From: JAHRAW01 sp963693025
GTDB lineage: Bacteria > Pseudomonadota > Gammaproteobacteria > Arenicellales > Poriferihabitantaceae
NCBI GenBank assembly: GCA_963693025.1
Contig: OY843749.1
Location: 2,976,001 to 3,040,000 of the forward strand
Direction: 5' to 3'
Length of the DNA stretch: 64,000 nt
Both the position numbers and the translations under genes were made by a program. The notes below the pieces were generated by a model. The model ran no database searches. It was not told where the DNA came from and saw nothing but the letters and a program-made list of their open reading frames with translations. Positions 8,317 to 19,160 of the stretch are shown here, in pieces (position 1 is the stretch's first letter; the number at the start of each line of letters is the position of its first letter).

Positions 8317-9621
8317 GTGCGTGGCGAGCATGGCCATATTGAGCGGGCTATTCTGGTGGCGCAGATTGACCGCCCGCTTAACGTTACCGCCGACGCCGCC
8401 GCCGCCGGGCAACCGTTGCGCGAACTCGATGAATTGACGCGCTCCGCCGGCGCCGCGGTCTGCGAGCGGGTTGTGCTGACGCGCGGCAAGCCGGTGGCGG
8501 CGACCTTCATCGGCAAGGGCAGGGCGGAGGAACTCGGGCAGTTGGTGAAGCAACATTGCGCCACGCTGGTCATATTCGACCACCCGGTGTCGCCGATTCA
8601 GGAGCGCAACCTTGAGAAAATTCTGGAATGCCGAGTGCTCGACCGCACCGCGCTCATCCTCGACATTTTCGCCCAGCGCGCGACCACCAGCGAAGGCAAA
8701 CTGCAGGTTGAACTGGCGCAACTCAAACACCTGTCCACGCGCTTGGTGCGCGGCTGGTCGCACCTTGAGCGCCAAAAAGGCGGCGTCGGCTTGCGCGGAC
8801 CGGGCGAAACCCAACTGGAAACCGACCGCCGCCTAATCGGCGCGCGCATCAAATCCTTGACGCGCGCATTGCAACGGGTGGAGTCACAGCGCGCGTTGCG
8901 CCGCCGGGCGAGGCGCCGCGCCGCGCTGCCGACGGTGTCGCTGGTCGGCTACACCAACGCGGGCAAATCTTCGCTGTTCAACCGCTTGACCGGCGCGCGC
9001 GCGCACACCGCCGACCAATTATTCGCCACGCTCGACCCGACCATGCGGCGGCTGGAAATCCCCGGTTTCGGCGCGGCGGTGCTGTCGGACACGGTCGGCT
9101 TCATCCGCGAATTGCCGCATACGCTGGTCGCCGCCTTCCACTCCACGCTGGAGGAGATGGCGAGCGCGTCCTGCCTGCTGCTGGTGAGCGACTACGCCGA
9201 CCCGGAATTCGCCGAGTACCGGCGCGCGGTCGAGCAAGTGCTGGACGAAATCGGCGCCGGCGAGGTGCCGGTCATCCACGTCAACAACAAGGTGGATTTG
9301 ACCGCCGACCACGCGCGCGTGCAACGCGGCAAGGACGGCTTGACTGGCACCGTGTGGCTGTCGGCGCACAGCGGCGAGGGAATCGACCTGCTGCAGCGGG
9401 CGCTCGGCGAGTTGCTTGGCCGCCGCCGCCGCGCGACGGTGCTCAGCCTGAAACCGCAAGCCGGGGCATTACGCGCCAAGTTATACCAGCGCTGCGAGGT
9501 GCTCGATGAGCAGACCGACGAGACGGGCTTAATCCGGCTGAAGTTGAAGATGGAAAGCGCCGACCGCGGCTGGCTGAAGGCGCAGAAACAGTTCGCCGGC
9601 AGTTGGTCGGAGCGGAAGTGA
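8317..9621 (+). CDS. hflX: GTPase HflX
   Basis: A 434-residue ribosome-associated GTPase that splits stalled ribosomes under stress. The N-terminal HflX domain (residues about 10-180) contains the family mark G-G-V-G-L-R-G-P-G-E-T-Q-L-E-T-D-R-R. It is followed by the G domain: G1 G-Y-T-N-A-G-K-S-S, G3 D-T-V-G-F-I and G4 N-N-K-V-D. The start is a GTG at 8317; the conserved sequence begins within about 12 residues of it. Its place after hfq is typical of Gammaproteobacteria. An 8-bp GC hairpin (9640-9658) lies just after the stop but lacks a T tract, so it is not a convincing intrinsic terminator. Confidence 0.96.
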   Translation: MRGEHGHIERAILVAQIDRPLNVTADAAAAGQPLRELDELTRSAGAAVCERVVLTRGKPVAATFIGKGRAEELGQLVKQHCATLVIFDHPVSPIQERNLEKILECRVLDRTALILDIFAQRATTSEGKLQVELAQLKHLSTRLVRGWSHLERQKGGVGLRGPGETQLETDRRLIGARIKSLTRALQRVESQRALRRRARRRAALPTVSLVGYTNAGKSSLFNRLTGARAHTADQLFATLDPTMRRLEIPGFGAAVLSDTVGFIRELPHTLVAAFHSTLEEMASASCLLLVSDYADPEFAEYRRAVEQVLDEIGAGEVPVIHVNNKVDLTADHARVQRGKDGLTGTVWLSAHSGEGIDLLQRALGELLGRRRRATVLSLKPQAGALRAKLYQRCEVLDEQTDETGLIRLKLKMESADRGWLKAQKQFAGSWSERK

Positions 9622-9746
9622 GCGGTGGGCGGGCGACGGCGGCGCCCGGCGGGCGCCGACTAGCGAGCGCCCCCGATTAGCCCAAATTGCCCCGTCCGGT
9701 GTCGCAAATAGAAAGGTGCGAGAAGTGATATTGCGCCCGATTTCGG

Positions 9747-9752
9747 TATAAT
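9747..9752 (+). promoter_or_regulatory. -10 element upstream of BCCT gene
   Basis: A perfect TATAAT lies 32 bases upstream of the BCCT start codon. The -35 region is weak (GTGATA at 9725-9730, 16-base spacer), which would fit an activator-dependent or stress-controlled promoter. An AGAGGA ribosome-binding site follows at 9771-9776. Confidence 0.5.
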
Positions 9753-9783
9753 GACCCCCGCACCAACAACAGAGGACTAGAAT

Positions 9784-11445
9784 ATGTCAACCAAAAACCA
9801 ACTTGAGTGCGCCCGTAGCGGGATTTGGAGCGGCCTCCACCCCGGCATGAGCATCGCCTCCAAAGGCATGGTGATTGCTTTCGTGGTATTCACCGTGCTG
9901 AATGTGGATTTCGCCGGCGGCATCTACAAAACCATCCGCACCTGGATCGAATCGACGCTGAACTGGTATTACGTCACCGTCGTGTGCGTGATGTTGTTCG
10001 CGTGTTTGTATTTGATGTTCAGCCGCTTCGGTAGCGTCAGACTCGGCGACGACGATTCCAAACCCGAGTTCAGTTACTTCTCGTGGTTTTCGATGTTGTT
10101 CAGCGCCGGCGTCGGCATCGGCTTGCTGTTCTGGTCAATCGCCGAGCCGATTTACCACTTCCAAGGCAACCCGTTCATCGACCAAGCCGGCGTCATGCCG
10201 CAGTCGGAAGCGGCGGCGGTGGTGGCGATGCGCGTCACCTATTTCCACTGGGGCTTCCACGGCTGGGCGGTCTACGTGTTGGTCGCGCTGTGCCTCGCCT
10301 ACTTCGGCTTCCGCAAAAAACTGCCGCTCACCCTGCGCTCGGCGCTGCACCCGATTATCGGCGACAAAATCTACGGACCCCTCGGCCACGCGGTCGATTT
10401 GCTCGCCGTGTTCGGCACGGTGTTCGGCGTCGCCACCTCGCTCGGGCTCGGCGTCAGCCAGATGGGCGCCGGACTCAATTACCTGTTCGGCTTGGACAAC
10501 ACCGTGATTACGCAGGTCGTGCTGATTGCAATCATATCGTTGCTCGCCACCGTGTCGGCGGTGTCCGGGGTCGGCAAGGGCATCCGCATCATCAGCGAGT
10601 GGAACATCTGGCTGAGCGTGATTTTAATCCTCGCCTTCCTGTTTTACGGACCCACCAAATACCTCATCAGTTTCTACCTGACCACCTTCGGCGACTACCT
10701 GTGGAACGCGATTCCGATGGGCTTCTGGACCGCCGGCGGCGGGCAATACGCCGGCTGGCAGGGCGGCTGGACGATCTTCTACTGGGGCTGGTGGATTTCG
10801 TGGGCGCCGTTTGTCGGCATGTTCATCGCGCGCATCTCGCGCGGGCGCACCATCCGCGAATTCATGTTCGGCGCGATGTTCGTGCCGACCTCCATCGCCT
10901 TTCTGTGGCTCGCGATTTTCGGCGGCTCGGCGTTGCATCTGGAACTGTTCGGCCTGCAAGGCTCGGTGCTCGGTGGCGACACCTCCTCACCGCTGGCGGC
11001 GCTGATTCAACCCGAACAAGGCGTCATCGCCGCAGTCAACGAGGACATTTCGCAGGCGCTGTATCGCACCATCGAGTTGATGGGCTTCGGCTGGCTGGAA
11101 TGGATCGTGGCGGCGCTGGCAACCTTCCTCATCGCCACCTGGTTCATCACCTCATCCGACTCCGGCACGCTGGTCATCACCACGATGCTCAGCATGGGCG
11201 ACGAAAACCCGCCGCAACGCTTCCGCATCGTATGGGGAGTCGGCGAAGGCGTGGTCGCCGCGGTGCTGCTACTCGCCGGCGGCCTCGGCGCCCTACAAAC
11301 CGCCGCCATCGCCGCCGCGCTACCGGTCAGCGTCATCATGCTGCTAATGACCTGGGGCGTAATAAAATCCCTGTCCCAAGACTCCTCCGCCGTCCCCGCC
11401 CACTCCGTCCCACCCGGCGCGGCGCCTGAGACCGAAACCAACTGA
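9784..11445 (+). CDS. BCCT-family osmolyte transporter
   Basis: A 553-residue inner-membrane transporter of the betaine/choline/carnitine family with about twelve hydrophobic segments. The family signature W-T-I-F-Y-W-G-W-W-I-S-W-A-P-F-V-G-M-F (about residues 322-340) carries the tryptophans of the substrate box. G-V-G-I-G-L-L-F-W-S-I-A-E-P (about 108-121) is also typical. These carriers import glycine betaine, choline, carnitine or ectoine with sodium or protons. The substrate cannot be told from the sequence; the doeAB genes upstream make ectoine or betaine reasonable guesses. The C-terminus is short, without the long regulatory tail of BetP. A strong terminator follows at 11480-11512. Confidence 0.92.
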   Translation: MSTKNQLECARSGIWSGLHPGMSIASKGMVIAFVVFTVLNVDFAGGIYKTIRTWIESTLNWYYVTVVCVMLFACLYLMFSRFGSVRLGDDDSKPEFSYFSWFSMLFSAGVGIGLLFWSIAEPIYHFQGNPFIDQAGVMPQSEAAAVVAMRVTYFHWGFHGWAVYVLVALCLAYFGFRKKLPLTLRSALHPIIGDKIYGPLGHAVDLLAVFGTVFGVATSLGLGVSQMGAGLNYLFGLDNTVITQVVLIAIISLLATVSAVSGVGKGIRIISEWNIWLSVILILAFLFYGPTKYLISFYLTTFGDYLWNAIPMGFWTAGGGQYAGWQGGWTIFYWGWWISWAPFVGMFIARISRGRTIREFMFGAMFVPTSIAFLWLAIFGGSALHLELFGLQGSVLGGDTSSPLAALIQPEQGVIAAVNEDISQALYRTIELMGFGWLEWIVAALATFLIATWFITSSDSGTLVITTMLSMGDENPPQRFRIVWGVGEGVVAAVLLLAGGLGALQTAAIAAALPVSVIMLLMTWGVIKSLSQDSSAVPAHSVPPGAAPETETN

Positions 11446-11479
11446 CGCAACCCAAAACTCAAAGCGTCACTTAAACCCC

Positions 11480-11512
11480 CGGCGGCTGCCTAACCTCAGC
11501 CGCCGTTTTTTT
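11480..11512 (+). terminator. rho-independent terminator after BCCT gene
   Basis: A 9-bp perfect stem (CGGCGGCTG at 11480-11488 with CAGCCGCCG at 11497-11505) and an 8-base loop are followed by seven T residues. It lies 34 bases after the BCCT stop codon. Confidence 0.88.
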
Positions 11513-11517
11513 ATGCA

Positions 11518-11725
11518 ACTCGTCATTCTCGAGCGTTAGTGTCCGTTGCCGCCGCGCTTTTTCTTTTAAGCGGCGGCTTACGGACACTTACGTCCTCGGG
11601 AATCTCCCTAAGGTTGGCACGGGCTTCGGTAAAGTCCACGGTAGCCTTAGGGAGATTCCCGAAGGCGATGAAAAATATGGTCGCCTAACGGCTCCCTATT
11701 TTTCTATCGTTCGAGAATGACGAGT
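11518..11725. repeat. composite palindromic repeat, copy A
   Basis: A 208-bp intergenic element bounded by inverted ends (CAACTCGTCATTCTCGA and its complement). Inside are (1) a long hairpin built from GTGTCCGTTGCCGCCGC...GCGGCGGCTTACGGACAC, and (2) a second palindrome with arms GGGAATCTCCCTAAGG (about 11609) and CCTTAGGGAGATTCCC (about 11645). A further half-unit (GGGGCTCCCTGTTTTCTGCCGTTCGAGA) continues to about 11757. It sits between the convergent BCCT and uvrA genes. It has no coding potential that I can see and recurs in at least six other gaps of the window. Confidence 0.85.
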
Positions 11726-11792
11726 TGTGGGGGGCTCCCTGTTTTCTGCCGTTCGAGACGAAATCTGGTAGTTGTTTTTTAAGCGAATCCCA

Positions 11793-14639
<2,847 letters not shown>

Positions 14640-14682
14640 GGATGATTCACGACGGCAAATTGTTCACGACGGGCAACCTGAT

Positions 14683-14712
14683 ACTATACGCGCCTTTGCT
14701 TTCGCGGAACAA
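14683..14712 (-). promoter_or_regulatory. likely uvrA promoter
   Basis: On the minus strand a -35 hexamer TTGTTC (14712-14707) and a -10 hexamer TATAGT (14688-14683) are separated by 18 bases. The -10 is about 44 bases upstream of the uvrA GTG start. Confidence 0.5.
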
Positions 14713-14774
14713 ATAAATTGCAGGATTGTCGCTTCTCGTCGTCATCGTCGCCGTCATCGCCGTCGCCGCCGCCA

Positions 14775-15977
14775 ATGAGCGCGCCGGAAAAAAAGGCGGT
14801 GTCGGCGCTCGCCGGCATCTTCGCGTTGCGGATGTTCGGCTTGTTTCTGCTGCTGCCGGTGCTGGCAATCTACGCCGCCCGGCTGCCCGCGAGCACGCCG
14901 CTGCTGGTCGGCCTGGCGCTCGGCGTCTATGGGCTCACCCAGGGGCTGTTCCAAATCGCCTTCGGAATCGCCTCCGACCGCTTTGGCCGCAAGCCGGTGA
15001 TTACCGCCGGATTGCTGGTGTTCGCCGCCGGCAGCCTCATTGCGGCGCTGGCGGACAACATCGGCGCGCTCATCATCGGCAGGGCGATTCAAGGCGCCGG
15101 GGCGGTCTCGGCGGCGGCGCTGGCGCTGACCGCCGACCTCACCTCGGAAGCGCAGCGCACCAAAGCGATGGCGGTGATTGGCGTCAGCATCGGCGCCGTC
15201 TTCCTGCTCTCGCTGATGCTCGCCCCGCCGCTACAAGGCATCATCGGCGTGGCGGGCATTTTCTGGCTGGGCGCGGCGCTGGCGCTGGCGGCGGTCGGGG
15301 TGTTGTGGCGCTGGGTGCCTGAGCCGGACGCCTCGCCGCGGCGCGAACACGCACCGGTGGCGTGGCACTTACGCCGCATCCTCGCCGACGCCCACCTGAT
15401 GCGCCTCAACGCCGGCGTATTCTGCCTGCACGCATCGCTGACCGCCGTGTTCGTGGTGCTGCCGGCGCTACTACAAACCCAAAGCGGCATCCCGCTGGCG
15501 GGACACTGGCAACTCTATGTGCCGGTGCTGCTGCTGTCGGTGGTCGGCATGGTGCCGCTGGTGCTACTCGGCTCGCGCGACACCGGCATCGCCGCGGCAT
15601 TCGGCGGCGCGGTCGGGTTGCTACTGCTGGCAAGCGGCGCGCTGGCATGGAGCGCCGGCGGCGGACTAGTGGCATTGCTCGCCGCACTGTGGCTGTTTTT
15701 CGTGGCATTCAACGCACTCGAAGCGCTGCTACCCTCACTGGTCTCCCGCACCGCCCCCCCCGCCGACAAAGGCGCCGCCATCGGCGTATATACCAGTTTT
15801 CAATTCCTCGGCATGTTCGCCGGCGGCCTAATAGCCGGCTACCTAACCACCCCCTTCGGCGCCACCGGCGTCTTCTACTTCTGCACCGTCGCCGCTGGGT
15901 TGTGGTTGGTGAGTATTCTGGTCGCGCCGAAAACAAACAAGCCGCCAACTTCGTCATTCCCGAACGGTAGAAAATAG
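14775..15977 (+). CDS. MFS transporter (YajR-like)
   Basis: A major facilitator superfamily permease of 400 residues with twelve predicted membrane helices. The inter-helix signature after helix 2 is present (G-I-A-S-D-R-F-G-R-K-P-V-I). I start at the ATG at 14775 (M-S-A-P-E-K-K-A-V); an upstream in-frame TTG would add 19 Ser/Pro-rich residues. Its place between divergent uvrA and ssb is the standard location of this family, whose substrate is not established. The last codons (S-S-F-P-N-G-R-K) are read from a fragment of the dispersed palindromic repeat (TCGTCATTCCCGAACGG), so the original C-terminus has probably been replaced or extended. Confidence 0.88.
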   Translation: MSAPEKKAVSALAGIFALRMFGLFLLLPVLAIYAARLPASTPLLVGLALGVYGLTQGLFQIAFGIASDRFGRKPVITAGLLVFAAGSLIAALADNIGALIIGRAIQGAGAVSAAALALTADLTSEAQRTKAMAVIGVSIGAVFLLSLMLAPPLQGIIGVAGIFWLGAALALAAVGVLWRWVPEPDASPRREHAPVAWHLRRILADAHLMRLNAGVFCLHASLTAVFVVLPALLQTQSGIPLAGHWQLYVPVLLLSVVGMVPLVLLGSRDTGIAAAFGGAVGLLLLASGALAWSAGGGLVALLAALWLFFVAFNALEALLPSLVSRTAPPADKGAAIGVYTSFQFLGMFAGGLIAGYLTTPFGATGVFYFCTVAAGLWLVSILVAPKTNKPPTSSFPNGRK

Positions 15978-15990
15978 GTAGGGGGAATCC
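15951..15990. repeat. remnant of composite palindromic repeat (copy H)
   Basis: CGTCATTCCCGAACGGTAG followed by AAAATAGG matches one end of the dispersed repeat (compare 17300-17330). It supplies the last codons and stop of the MFS gene. No second arm is visible. Confidence 0.6.
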
Positions 15991-16104
15991 CGAAGTAGTA
16001 GAATTCCCCCCGGATTATTTGCTAAACTAACCCGGCTTATCCAAGCAAAGGAGCGCAGGAAGCCTGTGCTTGACAATCAATCTGAAATCAAAGGAGTTAC
16101 GACC

Positions 16105-16566
16105 ATGGCACGAGGTATCAACAAAGTTATCCTGATTGGAAATCTGGGGCAGGACCCCGAAGTTCGCTATACGCAGGGCGGGTCGGCGGTTGCTAATGTA
16201 TCGATTGCGACCAGCGAATCGTGGAAAGACAAGCAGACCGGGGAGCAGCAGGAGCGCACCGAATGGCACCGGGTGGTGTTCTTCGACCGCCGCGCCGAAG
16301 TCGTCGGCGAATACCTGAAAAAAGGCTCGAAGGTTTATATCGAGGGGCGTTTGCAGACGCGCAAGTGGCAGGACAAAGAGGGACACGACCGCTACTCCAC
16401 CGAAGTGGTCGCCAACGATATGCAAATGCTGGACAGCCGCGGCGGCGGCGGCTCGTCCGGAGACTTCAATCAATCCGCACCGCCCTCAGCGCCCGCATCA
16501 AAAGGGCAGGGCGGCGCGCCTGCCAGCCAGCCGGCGGATGATTTTGACGATGACATTCCGTTTTAG
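16105..16566 (+). CDS. ssb: single-stranded DNA-binding protein SSB
   Basis: A 153-residue homotetrameric SSB that protects single-stranded DNA in replication and repair. The OB fold covers residues about 1-110 (R-G-I-N-K-V-I-L-I-G-N-L-G-Q-D-P-E, with W-H-R-V-V-F-F near 54). A flexible Gly/Pro/Ala linker follows, then the acidic tip D-F-D-D-D-I-P-F that binds partner proteins. The start is the ATG at 16105 with an AAGGAG ribosome-binding site; a further in-frame start at 16066 lacks conservation. Confidence 0.96.
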   Translation: MARGINKVILIGNLGQDPEVRYTQGGSAVANVSIATSESWKDKQTGEQQERTEWHRVVFFDRRAEVVGEYLKKGSKVYIEGRLQTRKWQDKEGHDRYSTEVVANDMQMLDSRGGGGSSGDFNQSAPPSAPASKGQGGAPASQPADDFDDDIPF

Positions 16567-16611
16567 GGCGGGTTTTCATCGGCGCGGTCGCGCGCTCGTT
16601 GTTTGCGCTGA

Positions 16612-17259
16612 GTGAGTCCGCCTTCGATCCCGCGCGAGCAGTATGCCGCCCGGCTTGCCCGCGCGGACGTGGACGGCGACCCGCTGGTTCAATTCCGCCG
16701 CTGGCTTGACGACGCGCGCGCCGCCGGCATCGCGGAGCCCAATGCGATGTCGCTCGCCACGGTGTCCGCGCCGCCGGACAACGCGCCCTCGCAGCGCAAC
16801 GTGTTGATGAAGGGGGTCGATGAAAACGGCTTCGTCTTCTTCACCAATCACGGCAGCCGCAAAGCCGGGCAGATGCGCCACAACAGCGCCGTGTCCGCGC
16901 TGTTTCCGTGGTATGCGCTGCACCGCCAGGTAATCATCGAGGGCAACGTCCGGCGGGTCGGCGAGGACGAGTCGCGAGCATATTTTCACTCACGCCCGCG
17001 CGACGCCCAGTTGGGCGCATGGGCTTCCCGGCAAAGCGAGTCGCTGGCGTCCCGGCGCACGCTGGAGGAGCGCATGGCGCGCATCACCGAGCGCTTCGGC
17101 GACGGCGAAGTGCCACTACCCGAATTCTGGGGCGGCTACCGCATCATCCCCCACCGCATCGAATTCTGGCAGGGGCAAACTCACCGCTTGCATGACCGCA
17201 TACTCTATACACGCCGTGACCAAGTTGCTGGTTGGGAGATTAGTCGGTTGTATCCCTGA
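16612..17259 (+). CDS. pdxH: pyridoxamine 5'-phosphate oxidase PdxH
   Basis: A 215-residue FMN enzyme that makes pyridoxal 5'-phosphate from pyridoxine or pyridoxamine phosphate. Family motifs are present: P-N-A-M-S-L-A-T-V, R-N-V-L-M-K-G, F-F-T-N-H-G-S-R-K-A, G-A-W-A-S-R-Q-S, and the C-terminal R-L-H-D-R plus W-E-I-S-R-L-Y-P. The start is GTG at 16612, just before the conserved N-terminal Arg-rich stretch; no ATG is available nearby. Several PLP enzymes would use its product, among them the class III aminotransferase at 40.5 kb. Confidence 0.95.
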   Translation: MSPPSIPREQYAARLARADVDGDPLVQFRRWLDDARAAGIAEPNAMSLATVSAPPDNAPSQRNVLMKGVDENGFVFFTNHGSRKAGQMRHNSAVSALFPWYALHRQVIIEGNVRRVGEDESRAYFHSRPRDAQLGAWASRQSESLASRRTLEERMARITERFGDGEVPLPEFWGGYRIIPHRIEFWQGQTHRLHDRILYTRRDQVAGWEISRLYP

Positions 17260-17297
17260 GTGGGCGTGTGGTGAAGGGTCGAAAGCGGCGGTTTAGT

Positions 17298-17545
17298 ACT
17301 CGTCATTCCCGAACAGTAGAAAATAGGGAGCCCCCAACCCCGTCATTCTCGAACGATAGAAAAATAGGGAGCCGTTAGGCGACCATATTTTTCATCGCCT
17401 TCGGGAATCTCCCTAAGGCTGCCGTGAATTCCAACAAAGCCCGTGCCAACCTGATGGAGATTCCCGAGGACGCAAGTGTCCGTAAGCCGCCGCTTAAAAG
17501 AAAAAGCGCGGCGGCAACGGACACTAACGCTCGAGAATGACGGGT
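17298..17545. repeat. composite palindromic repeat, copy B
   Basis: An inverted-orientation copy of the element at 11518. The full unit is 17341-17543, preceded by an extra half-unit (17298-17340). The central palindrome is less perfect here: GGGAATCTCCCTAAGG is paired with CCTGATGGAGATTCCC. The long GCC-rich hairpin lies at about 17476-17525. It fills the gap between pdxH and tRNA-Ser. Confidence 0.83.
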
Positions 17546-17579
17546 AGGGGGGATTTCCTCATCGTATTGCCCACCAACT

Positions 17580-17588
17580 TGATATACT
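17580..17588 (+). promoter_or_regulatory. extended -10 promoter of tRNA-Ser
   Basis: TG-A-TATACT, an extended -10 element, lies 31 bases before the tRNA. No good -35 is visible. Almost the same block (TTG-N-TATACTCCCC) occurs upstream of the solute-binding-protein gene at 17825. Confidence 0.5.
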
Positions 17589-17619
17589 CCCCTCCACCGG
17601 CGAGGACCCCCGGTCAACC

Positions 17620-17710
17620 GGAGAGATGTCTGAGTGGTTGAAAGAGCACGCCTGGAAAGTGTGTATACGTTAATAGCGTATCGAGGGTTCGAATCCCTCT
17701 CTCTCCGCCA
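17620..17710 (+). tRNA. tRNA-Ser (anticodon GGA)
   Basis: A 91-base class II tRNA. The acceptor stem GGAGAGA (17620-17626) pairs with TCTCTCC (17700-17706), followed by discriminator G and an encoded CCA. The anticodon loop is CTGGAAA with GGA at 17654-17656. A long variable arm (about 17664-17680) and the T loop GGTTCGAATCC are present. It reads UCC and UCU serine codons. Confidence 0.97.
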
Positions 17711-17824
17711 GTTTACAACATCCAATTTTACGCCCGCCAAGCCATAGCGCGTAGCAGAATGAGGGATTGACCAGCGGCTCGCGTGGGTGGAATGACGAGT
17801 TGTGGCAGATTTTCCCCGCCAAAT

Positions 17825-17833
17825 TGCTATACT
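17825..17833 (+). promoter_or_regulatory. extended -10 promoter of polyamine-type ABC operon
   Basis: TG-C-TATACT lies about 80 bases upstream of the solute-binding-protein start. It shares the TTG-N-TATACTCCCC block with the tRNA-Ser promoter, so the pair may be a duplicated or commonly regulated promoter type. Confidence 0.45.
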
Positions 17834-17912
17834 CCCCCCGGCGCACGATGGTTGCTATAAACCGCAGTCCGCCGATTTATCAACACTAAATTTCCACGCT
17901 ACGGGGGTTTCC

Positions 17913-19082
17913 ATGAGTATAAAAAGCAAATTGTATCAATGCCTTGTTTCGGCTTGGGTGGCGGTTGTGGGCTTTGCCGCCGGGGCGGTGTCGGCTGATA
18001 TGGTGACCGATATTGGCGCCGGTGAGGGGGTGGTCGATATTGTTGCTTGGCCCGGCTACATTGAGCGCGGCGAGACCGATAAGGCGTTTGACTGGGTGAG
18101 CGGGTTTGAGGCGGCCACTGGGTGCCGTGTGCGCGTGAAGACCGCCGGCACTTCGGATGAGATGGTCGCGCTGATGAACGAGGGCGGTTTTGATTTGGTG
18201 ACCGCTTCGGGCGACGCCAGTTTGCGGTTGATTGCGGGCAAGCGGGTGCAGCCGGTCAATATCGGCTTGATTCCATCCTGGAAAGACATCGACCCGCGCT
18301 TGCAGAATGCGCCTTGGCACACCGTGGACGGCACGCATTACGGCACGCCCTACCAGTGGGGGACGAATGTGCTGATGTATAACTCCGACACCTTCAAGCA
18401 GGCGCCGGACAGTTGGCGCGTGGTGTTTGAGGAAACCACGCTGCCCGACGGCCAGTCCAACAAGGGGCGCATTCAGGCGTTTGACGGGCCGATTTATATC
18501 GCCGACGCCGCCTTGTATTTGATGGCGACCCAGCCGGGCCTCGGCATCGCGGATCCTTATGAGTTGACCGAGGAACAATATCAGGCTTCGCTCAACCTGC
18601 TGCGCCAGCAACGCGCGATCATCAACCGCTACTGGCACGACCCGTTCATGCAGATGGACGACTTCACCAACGAGGGCGTGGTGGCGTCTTCGTCCTGGCC
18701 CTTTCAGGTCAATATCTTGAAATCGCAGGACGCGCCCATCGCCAGCGTGGTGCCGAAAGAGGGCGCCACCGGCTGGGCCGACACCACCATGATGCACGTC
18801 GATGCGCCGCATCCCAACTGCGCCTATCGCTGGCTTGAGCATTCGCTCAACCCCAAGTTGCAGGGCGATTTGGCCGCGTGGTTTGGCTCCGTGCCGGTCA
18901 ACCTGAATGCGTGCACGGGCAACCCGTTGCTGGGAGACGGCGGCTGCCAGACCAACGGCCTCGGCAACTTCGACAAGGTGCATTTCTGGCGCACCCCGGT
19001 GTCCGCCTGCGCGACCCAGAGCGCCTGCGTGCCGTACTATCGCTGGGTCACCGACTACATCGCCGTATTGGGCGGCCGCTAA
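17913..19082 (+). CDS. polyamine-type ABC transporter substrate-binding protein
   Basis: A 389-residue periplasmic binding protein of the PotD/PotF class. The N-terminus is a Sec signal peptide (K-S-K-L-Y-Q then a hydrophobic stretch to A-V-S-A). The mature part has D-I-V-A-W-P-G-Y-I-E-R-G, a typical first strand of spermidine/putrescine-binding proteins. Unusually for the family it carries several cysteines, including a C-terminal cluster (N-A-C-T-G...G-G-C-Q...S-A-C-A-T-Q-S-A-C-V), probably forming disulphides. I chose the ATG at 17913 because the upstream frame would spoil the signal peptide. It begins a four-gene ABC operon followed by a ureohydrolase, which points to a polyamine or guanidino ligand (inference). 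Confidence 0.88.
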   Translation: MSIKSKLYQCLVSAWVAVVGFAAGAVSADMVTDIGAGEGVVDIVAWPGYIERGETDKAFDWVSGFEAATGCRVRVKTAGTSDEMVALMNEGGFDLVTASGDASLRLIAGKRVQPVNIGLIPSWKDIDPRLQNAPWHTVDGTHYGTPYQWGTNVLMYNSDTFKQAPDSWRVVFEETTLPDGQSNKGRIQAFDGPIYIADAALYLMATQPGLGIADPYELTEEQYQASLNLLRQQRAIINRYWHDPFMQMDDFTNEGVVASSSWPFQVNILKSQDAPIASVVPKEGATGWADTTMMHVDAPHPNCAYRWLEHSLNPKLQGDLAAWFGSVPVNLNACTGNPLLGDGGCQTNGLGNFDKVHFWRTPVSACATQSACVPYYRWVTDYIAVLGGR

Positions 19083-19160
19083 TACGCCCAACCGAATGGG
19101 CCCGCGCGCCCCGCCGCGCGCGGCTCCGGCATCCCGCCTATCCGCTGCCCGCTGCCTGAT

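Noticed and set aside
9640..9658. Terminator after hflX
   Set aside because: There is a good GC hairpin but no T tract, so it was not listed as an intrinsic terminator.
10083..11429. A 448-codon frame overlapping the BCCT gene
   Set aside because: It is an Arg/His-rich frame-shifted shadow in GC-rich DNA; the BCCT frame has the full family signature.
14640..14775. LexA/SOS box between uvrA and the MFS gene
   Set aside because: No CTGT-N8-ACAG-like palindrome is present; the regulator may use a different motif.
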